From: SHYQ01 sp041674525
Lineage (GTDB): Bacteria; Chloroflexota; Dehalococcoidia; UBA2979
Reading direction: 5' to 3'
Length of the DNA: 26,960 nt
Assembly: GCA_041674525.1 (NCBI GenBank)
Contig: JBAYVN010000031.1
Location: 1 to 26,960 of the forward strand
The position numbers and the translations under genes are program-made. Below are positions 22,074-26,960 of the stretch, piece by piece (positions within the stretch are counted from its first letter, which is position 1; every line of letters starts with the position of its first letter). The notes beneath the pieces were generated by a model. The model had not been told where the DNA came from. It ran no database searches and worked only from the letters and a program-made list of their open reading frames with translations.

Positions 22074-23306
22074 ATGATGCAACTCGTACTCGGCGACATG
22101 CCTTCCAGCGGCGACGCCCTGCCGGTGGAGGTCGTGGAACGCAAGGGGCGTGGTCACCCCGACACGATCAGCGACGCGCTCGCAGAGGCCGTCAGCCTCC
22201 GGCTCTCGCGCCACTACCGGGAGCACTTCGGGACGGTGCTGCACCACAACGTGGACAAGGTGCTCCTGGTCGGCGGGGCGTCCACGCCAGCGTTCGGCGG
22301 CGGGCGCCTGACCGCGCCGATCGAGGTGTTCCTGTCCGGGCGGGCCACGAGCGCGTTCCACGGGAAGGACATCCCCGTCGCCGAGCTGGCGTCAGGCGCG
22401 TGCCTCCGGTGGTTCGCCGAGCACCTGCCGGGGCTCGATGCCGGGCGCGACCTGCGCGTGCACACGCTGATCCGGCCGGGGTCGTCGGAGCTCGTCGACC
22501 TCTTCCTGCGGCCTCGCGCCGGGGGCGCCTGGCTGGCGAACGACACGTCGATCGGCGTGGGGTACGCGCCGCTGAGCAGGCTGGAGCGCGCGGTGCTCGC
22601 CGTGGAGACGCGGCTGAACGCTGGCGCGACGAAGCGTGCCTGCCCCGCGATCGGCACCGACGTGAAGGTGCTCGGCGTTCGCCACGAGGATCGCGTGGCG
22701 TTCACGGTGGCGACGGCGATGGTCGACCGCCACGTCGCCGACCTCGCGGCGTACCGTGCGGCGGTGTCAGCCGCCGCGACAGAGGCGCGCACCGCCGCCG
22801 CCGAGGTGCTCGGGTGGGAGCCAGGCGTGGTCGTGAACGCGGCGGACGACATCGACCGCGGCCAGATCTACCTCACGGTCACCGGGACGTCCGCGGAGGC
22901 GGGCGACGACGGCGAGGCCGGGCGTGGCAATCGCGTGAACGGGCTGATCACCCCCTTCCGGCTGATGACCATGGAGAGCGTGGCCGGGAAGAACCCGGTG
23001 ACGCACGTCGGCAAGCTCTACAACCTCGCGGCGGCGCTGCTCTCAGAGGCGATCGTGGAGGAGACGGACGGGGTGCTCGGCGCCACCTGCGTCATGGTGA
23101 GCCGCATCGGTGCCCCGGTGACCGAGCCCCAGTTGATCGAGGTGCGCATCCAGACCGACGGCCGCCCGCAGGCTGACGTGCTGGGCGCCGTGGAGCGCAT
23201 CGCAGCGGACCACCTGCAGCGCATCCCGCGGCTCGTCGATGATCTCCTCGACGGGTCGCTGGCGTTTGACCGCTGGCCCCTGCGCGGGACCGCGCGCATC
23301 GCCTGA
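22074..23306 (+). CDS. methionine adenosyltransferase, archaeal type
   Basis: A 410-residue enzyme that makes S-adenosylmethionine from methionine and ATP. It belongs to the archaeal MAT family, which is sequence-distinct from bacterial MetK. Diagnostic blocks are VERKGRGHPDTISD (residues about 21-34), LHHNVDK, PIEVFLSGRAT, NDTSIGVGYAPLSRLE, IGTDVKVLG, and the pair GTSAEAGDDGEAGRGNRVNG and GKNPVTHVGKLYN. Length is normal for the family. ATG 22074 has GGGAG nine bases upstream; ATG 22077 is an immediate alternative. Archaeal-type MAT occurs only patchily in bacteria and is sometimes tied to specialised metabolism or used as the sole SAM synthetase. No bacterial metK is in this window. The stop lies within a 31-bp tandem duplication. 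Confidence 0.9.
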   Translation: MMQLVLGDMPSSGDALPVEVVERKGRGHPDTISDALAEAVSLRLSRHYREHFGTVLHHNVDKVLLVGGASTPAFGGGRLTAPIEVFLSGRATSAFHGKDIPVAELASGACLRWFAEHLPGLDAGRDLRVHTLIRPGSSELVDLFLRPRAGGAWLANDTSIGVGYAPLSRLERAVLAVETRLNAGATKRACPAIGTDVKVLGVRHEDRVAFTVATAMVDRHVADLAAYRAAVSAAATEARTAAAEVLGWEPGVVVNAADDIDRGQIYLTVTGTSAEAGDDGEAGRGNRVNGLITPFRLMTMESVAGKNPVTHVGKLYNLAAALLSEAIVEETDGVLGATCVMVSRIGAPVTEPQLIEVRIQTDGRPQADVLGAVERIAADHLQRIPRLVDDLLDGSLAFDRWPLRGTARIA

Positions 23307-23343
23307 GGCGCCGCGCGGGACCGCGCGCATCGCCTGAGGCGCC
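23282..23343 (+). repeat. 31-bp exact tandem duplication across the MAT stop codon
   Basis: Bases 23282-23312 and 23313-23343 are identical, and a third copy begins (7 bases) before diverging. The unit contains the last codons and TGA of the MAT gene. The duplication leaves the protein intact because the first copy supplies the stop; a second TGA lies at 23335-23337 in another frame. The GC-rich unit may also act as a downstream hairpin. Confidence 0.9.
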
Positions 23344-23359
23344 GCGCGGGGCGTCGCGA

Positions 23360-24355
23360 TCAGGGTGCCAGGATCGCGGTGGCCTCGAGCGAGCCCGCGG
23401 CGAGCCGCTGTAGCGCGACGTTCGCACCCGCCAGCGGGAACACCTCGATCTGCGTGCGGATCGGGATCGCGGAGGCGAGCGCGAGGAACTCCGCCGCGTC
23501 GTCGCGGGTGAAGTTTGCGACGCTCGCCAGGCGCCGCTCGCCCCACAGCAGGTCGTACGGGAACTCCGGGATGCGGTCCAGGTGGATCGCGTTGATCGCA
23601 ACGGTGCCACCTCGGTCCACCGCTCGCAGCGCGGCGACGACGACGTCGCCGGCGGGCGCGAAGGTGATCGCCGCGTCCAGCGGTCGAGGCGGGAGCGCAT
23701 CCAGCGGCCCGGCCCACGCGGCGCCCAGCGCACGCGCCCGTTGCTGCTCGTGCCCGGATCGCGTGCACACGTAGACCTCGCAGCCCCAGTGCCGCGCGAC
23801 CTGGATGGCGAGCGACGCCGAGGCCCCGAACCCGTACAGCCCGAGGCGGCCCCCCGGCTGGATGCCGGAGATGCGCAGCGAGCGGTAGCCGATCACGCCG
23901 CCGCAGAGCAGCGGAGCGGCATCGAGGTCGGCGAAGCCCTCCGGGATGCGCAGCGCGAAGTCCGCCCGCACGACGAGCTCCTCCGCGAAGCCGCCGTCGC
24001 GATCCCAACCCGTGAAGCGCGCCTCCGCGCAGAGGTTCTCGCGTCCGGCGAGGCACCGCGCGCACGTCCCGCAGGCCCCGCCGAGCCACGCGATCCCGGC
24101 GCGGTCACCGATGCGCCAGCCCGTGACGCCGGGACCCACGGCGGAGACGCGTCCGACCGCCTGGTGGCCGGGGACGATCGGGAGGGCGTGCGGGGCGATG
24201 TCGCCCTCGCAGATCTGGAGGTCCGTGCGGCACACCGCGCACGCGGAGACGCGCACCAGGAGCTCGTTCGCCTGCGGCACCGAGGAGGGCACGTCGAGGA
24301 GGCGCAGCGGGCCGCTGGCGATCGGGCCGGGTCGCTCCAGCACCTGCGCGCGCAT
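23360..24355 (-). CDS. zinc-dependent alcohol dehydrogenase (propanol-preferring type)
   Basis: A 331-residue medium-chain dehydrogenase. The catalytic zinc ligands are Cys42 (CAVCRTDL), His64 (PGHQAVGRV) and Cys151 (LLCGG). The structural zinc lobe is Cys95, Cys98, Cys101 and Cys109 (CGTCARCLAGRENLC). The Rossmann motif LYGFGASASL is near 173-182. The RTDLQICEGD and FTGWDRDGGFAEE stretches are typical of the AdhA/zinc-binding alcohol dehydrogenase subgroup acting on short alcohols and aldehydes. ATG 24355 fits the family start. It is divergent from the threonine-dehydrogenase gene by 187 bp and convergent with MAT (53 bp). It may dispose of aldehydes or alcohols, but substrate is inferred only from the subgroup. 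Confidence 0.9.
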   Translation of the reverse strand: MRAQVLERPGPIASGPLRLLDVPSSVPQANELLVRVSACAVCRTDLQICEGDIAPHALPIVPGHQAVGRVSAVGPGVTGWRIGDRAGIAWLGGACGTCARCLAGRENLCAEARFTGWDRDGGFAEELVVRADFALRIPEGFADLDAAPLLCGGVIGYRSLRISGIQPGGRLGLYGFGASASLAIQVARHWGCEVYVCTRSGHEQQRARALGAAWAGPLDALPPRPLDAAITFAPAGDVVVAALRAVDRGGTVAINAIHLDRIPEFPYDLLWGERRLASVANFTRDDAAEFLALASAIPIRTQIEVFPLAGANVALQRLAAGSLEATAILAP

Positions 24356-24542
24356 GGACTTCCCCTCGTGCCGTCAGCCGCCGGCGCCATCGATGCCCCG
24401 ATGCCCTCAACACTACTCGCCCAGCCCGGCTCAGGGCGTCCCACGGGCCCTCGCCAGCGGTCGCGTGTACCATCCGGGTATCCGGCGGGCCTCGCCGCGA
24501 CCTCGCGCGAGCGGCGGCGCCGTGAGGCCGAACGGGGGTACC

Positions 24543-25508
24543 GTGGGCAAGATCCTCGTCACCGGGGCGCTCGGCCAGATCGGCTCGGAGCTCGTGGCCG
24601 CGCTGCGCGCGCAGTTCGGGGCCGGCCAGGTGGTGGCCTCCGATCTCCGCGTCCCCCCCGCCGGCGCCAGCGACGGGCCGTTCGAGTACGTCGACTGCAC
24701 CCACATCCGCGAGATCGACGCGGTGGTCCGCCACCACGAGATCGACACGATCTACCACCTGGCGGCGCTGCTCTCCGCGGTCGGCGAGGAGCGTCCGCGC
24801 GTCGCGTGGGATGTGAACATGGGTGGCCTGTACCGCGTGCTCGAGGTGGCGCGGCAGCATCGCTGCCGTGTGTTTTTCCCGAGCTCCATCGGCGCGTTCG
24901 GCCCGACCACGCCCCGCGATCACACCCCGCAAGACACGATCCAGCGTCCGACGACGATGTACGGGATCACGAAAGTCGCGGGCGAGCTGCTGTGCGACTA
25001 CTACTGCACGCGCTTCGGACTGGACGTGCGCGGCCTGCGCTTCCCCGGGCTCATCTCGTACAGCGCGCCGCCGGGCGGGGGGACCACGGACTACGCCGTC
25101 GAGATCTTCGCGCAGGCGCTGCGCCACCGCCGGTACTCGTGCTACCTGCGCGCGGACACCGTGCTCCCCATGATGTACATGCCGGACGCGATCCGCGCGA
25201 TGATCGAGGTCATGCAGGCGGAAGCCGCGCGGCTCCGTCACCGCAATGCCTTCAACATCGCATCGATGAGCTTCGCGCCGGCGGCGCTGGCCGCGGAGAT
25301 CGCCGCGCACCTGCCGGGCTTCACGGTCGACTACGAGGTGGACCCCGTCCGGCAGGCGATCGCAGACTCGTGGCCCCGCTCGCTGGACGACAGCGCCGCG
25401 CGGGAGGAGTGGGGCTGGGCGCCTCGCTACGACCTCCCGGCGATGACGCGCGACATGCTCGAGCAGGTCGGCGCCCGTCTGCGCGGCCGCGACGAGACGG
25501 GCGGCTGA
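24543..25508 (+). CDS. L-threonine 3-dehydrogenase, short-chain (SDR) type
   Basis: A 321-residue extended-SDR protein of the NAD-dependent epimerase/dehydratase fold. Rossmann motif T-G-A-L-G-Q-I-G spans about 7-14, with the SDR active-site Ser114/Ser115 (FPSSIGAFG) and Tyr140-x-x-x-Lys144 (MYGITK). The blocks YHLAALLSAVGE and LRFPGLISYSAPPGGGTTDYAVEIF are distinctive of the UDP-galactose-4-epimerase-like threonine dehydrogenases. The enzyme oxidises L-threonine to 2-amino-3-ketobutyrate. GTG 24543 has GGGGG four bases upstream; the longer open frame is antisense to the alcohol dehydrogenase. The adjacent Kbl-type gene, 13 bp downstream, strongly supports this assignment: together they split threonine to glycine and acetyl-CoA. 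Confidence 0.9.
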   Translation: MGKILVTGALGQIGSELVAALRAQFGAGQVVASDLRVPPAGASDGPFEYVDCTHIREIDAVVRHHEIDTIYHLAALLSAVGEERPRVAWDVNMGGLYRVLEVARQHRCRVFFPSSIGAFGPTTPRDHTPQDTIQRPTTMYGITKVAGELLCDYYCTRFGLDVRGLRFPGLISYSAPPGGGTTDYAVEIFAQALRHRRYSCYLRADTVLPMMYMPDAIRAMIEVMQAEAARLRHRNAFNIASMSFAPAALAAEIAAHLPGFTVDYEVDPVRQAIADSWPRSLDDSAAREEWGWAPRYDLPAMTRDMLEQVGARLRGRDETGG

Positions 25509-25521
25509 GAGGAGCGCACCC

Positions 25522-26754
25522 ATGCCGGTTGATCGCGTAGAGCACGTCCTGCGCGCCGCGCTCGACGACCTCGTGGCCTCCGGGCGCGCGAAGGGCGCCG
25601 AGAGCGTGATCATCGCCGTGCGCCCCGCCGAGGGCCGGAGCGGGCCGCGCTACCTGCTCGCCGGCGAGGGGGAGCGCGCGTTCCTGCGCTTCAACTCCAA
25701 CGGCTACCTGGGGATGGCGCTCAACCCCGAGGTGATCGCCGCCGAGGAGGAGTCCGTCGCGCGGTTCGGGGCCGGCCCGCAGGCCGTGCGTTTCATCAGC
25801 GGCACGTACTCCCCGCACATCGCGCTGGAGCAGCGTCTGGCCGCGTTCCACGGGCGCGAGGCCGTGATCGCGTTCAGCTCGGCGTACGCCACGGTCATGG
25901 GCGTGCTCTCGCCGCTGATCACGGAGCAGACGGCGGTGCTCAGCGACGAGCTCAACCACAACAGCATCATCAACGCCATCCGGCTCGCGCGGCCCCTGTC
26001 GCGCGCGGTCTACGGGCACGGCAGCGTCGAGGAGCTGCGGGCCGCACTCGATCAGGCCGCCGGCAGCGCGCGCCGGGCGATCATCGTCACGGACGGCGTC
26101 TTCTCGATGCGCGGCGACCACGCCCCCCTCGCGCAGATCCGCGCCGTTGCCGATGAGTACGACGCCCGCTTCCCCGAGAACGTGCTGGTCGTCGTCGACG
26201 ACTCGCACGGCGTGGGCGCGCTCGGACGGACCGGGCGCGGGACCGAGGAGGTGACGGGCGCGCGGGCGGACCTGCTGATCGCCACGCTGGGCAAGGCGTT
26301 CGGCGTCAACGGCGGCTACCTCGCGGGGAGCGCGGTGATCGTGCAGTACCTGCGGGAGACGGCGCCGTTCTACGTCTACTCCAACCCGATCACCCCCGGC
26401 GAGGCCGCGGCCGCGGGCCGCGCGGTGGAGCTGCTGGACAGCGCCGCGGGCACAGCGTTGCTCGATCGGCTGCGCGAGAACACGGCACGCTTCCGCACGG
26501 GCCTCGTCGCGCTCGGGTACGAGACGATTCCCGGCGAGCATCCGATCGTGCCGCTGCTGGTGCGGGACAGTGATCGCACCGCGGCGCTGGTGCGCGCCCT
26601 GCGCGCCGGCGGCGTGCTCGCGACCGGCCTCGGCTATCCCGTCGTGCCGCGGGGCAGCGAGGAGATCCGCTTCCAGATCGCCGCGGACCATACCAGCGAC
26701 GACATCGACGAGGTCCTGGCGCTGCTCGCCACGTGGCGCGGCGAGCAGGCCTGA
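25522..26754 (+). CDS. kbl: 2-amino-3-ketobutyrate CoA ligase (glycine C-acetyltransferase)
   Basis: A 410-residue PLP enzyme of the alpha-oxoamine synthase family. Seen: N-S-N-G-Y-L-G (58-64), SGTYSPHIALEQ (94-104), DELNHNSIINAIRLAR, DDSHGVGALGRTGRG (226-240) and the PLP Lys258 in LIATLGKAFGVNGGY. These match Kbl/KBL more than the related 8-amino-7-oxononanoate synthase, but the two are not separable by motif alone. The upstream threonine dehydrogenase with 13-bp spacing and good ribosome site (GAGAGGAG) decides for Kbl: it cleaves 2-amino-3-ketobutyrate with CoA to glycine and acetyl-CoA. It ends 20 bp before the convergent molybdenum-enzyme gene. Confidence 0.9.
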   Translation: MPVDRVEHVLRAALDDLVASGRAKGAESVIIAVRPAEGRSGPRYLLAGEGERAFLRFNSNGYLGMALNPEVIAAEEESVARFGAGPQAVRFISGTYSPHIALEQRLAAFHGREAVIAFSSAYATVMGVLSPLITEQTAVLSDELNHNSIINAIRLARPLSRAVYGHGSVEELRAALDQAAGSARRAIIVTDGVFSMRGDHAPLAQIRAVADEYDARFPENVLVVVDDSHGVGALGRTGRGTEEVTGARADLLIATLGKAFGVNGGYLAGSAVIVQYLRETAPFYVYSNPITPGEAAAAGRAVELLDSAAGTALLDRLRENTARFRTGLVALGYETIPGEHPIVPLLVRDSDRTAALVRALRAGGVLATGLGYPVVPRGSEEIRFQIAADHTSDDIDEVLALLATWRGEQA

Positions 26755-26774
26755 CCCGGGCTGCCCGCGACGAC

Positions 26775-26960
26775 TCAGGACTCCCCGTTGCGCTCCATCA
26801 GCGCCTCGATCAGCGCGCGCGGGCTCGCCGGCATCGAACGCATGCGGATGCCGACCGCGTCGTGGATCGCGTTCGCCACCGCGCCCATCGGCCCGACGAT
26901 CGGAGTCTCGCCGATGCCGCGCACGCCCAGCGGGTGTCCGGGGTTCGGCACCTCCACGAG
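26775..26960 (-). CDS. xanthine dehydrogenase/CoxL-family molybdopterin-binding subunit, C-terminus (partial)
   Basis: The last 61 residues of a large molybdoenzyme subunit; the 5' part lies outside the window. The motif P-N-P-G-H-P-L-G-V-R-G-I-G-E at residues 5-18 of the fragment carries the active-site Glu (in GVGE or GIGE) of the xanthine-dehydrogenase/CO-dehydrogenase/aldehyde-oxidase family. The following PIVGPMGAVANAIHDAVG block, R-M, and L-I-E-A-L end are typical. Substrate cannot be told from this tail; the family includes CO dehydrogenase, aldehyde oxidase and nicotinate-type hydroxylases. The open frame continues to the last base of the window. Confidence 0.85.
   Translation of the reverse strand, partial: LVEVPNPGHPLGVRGIGETPIVGPMGAVANAIHDAVGIRMRSMPASPRALIEALMERNGES

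Noticed and set aside
25522..26754. Assignment as bioF (8-amino-7-oxononanoate synthase)
   Set aside because: Motifs overlap, but the threonine dehydrogenase 13 bp upstream and the absence of any other biotin gene favour Kbl.

Overview
The window is very GC-rich, gene-dense bacterial chromosome. Start codons are often GTG, and promoter motifs are sparse. The gene content fits a high-GC, largely heterotrophic bacterium: F420-type luciferase-like oxidoreductase, the end of a CO/xanthine-dehydrogenase-like molybdoenzyme, two FAH-family hydrolases, secreted Ig-like and Calx-beta proteins, and an archaeal-type methionine adenosyltransferase. Chloroflexota is my best guess and Actinobacteriota the alternative. 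No rRNA, tRNA or marker protein settles it.

Layout. (1) 1-898: a partial multi-pass membrane protein (-) and a small superinfection-immunity-like protein (+). (2) 1004-6945: a catabolic-looking block in which two MFS_3-type exporters flank an HpcH/HpaI aldolase and a DapA-family lyase, followed by a phosphotriesterase-family hydrolase or lactonase. A perfect 14-bp inverted repeat lies between the first exporter and the aldolase. (3) 6971-8197: three small genes (a degenerate histidine-kinase-dimerisation-like helical protein, another helical protein and a two-TM protein) around a structured 400-bp intergenic region. (4) 8339-11695: surface and unknown proteins. These are a Calx-beta secreted protein, a 650-bp stretch without a convincing gene that holds strong inverted repeats, a small protein ending in a 15-bp tandem repeat, and a secreted Ig-like protein. 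(5) 11720-16528 (-): a tightly coupled operon running membrane-anchored trypsin-like protease, MoxR ATPase, DUF58, VWA, VWA. (6) 16815-18990 (+): an LLM-class oxidoreductase and an FAH-family hydrolase. (7) 19173-20259 (+): a candidate GEMM-type cyclic-dinucleotide riboswitch directly upstream of a secreted low-complexity Gly/Asn/Thr/Ser repeat protein with a degenerate sortase-like tail. (8) 20332-21924 (-): a lipoprotein and a second FAH paralogue. (9) 22074-26960: archaeal-type MAT with a 31-bp tandem duplication over its stop codon, a zinc alcohol dehydrogenase (-), the threonine-cleavage pair Tdh-Kbl (+), and the C-terminus of a molybdopterin dehydrogenase (-) cut by the window edge.

The most noteworthy item is the riboswitch at 19188-19293. 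It matches the GEMM-I core (P2 with GNRA loop, GCAAAGCC, CCGGGTT), and by hand alignment it carries A at the position that separates cyclic AMP-GMP sensors from c-di-GMP sensors. A P1 strand is mutually exclusive with a hairpin next to the ribosome binding site. The downstream product is a surface protein, a typical output of cyclic dinucleotide signalling.
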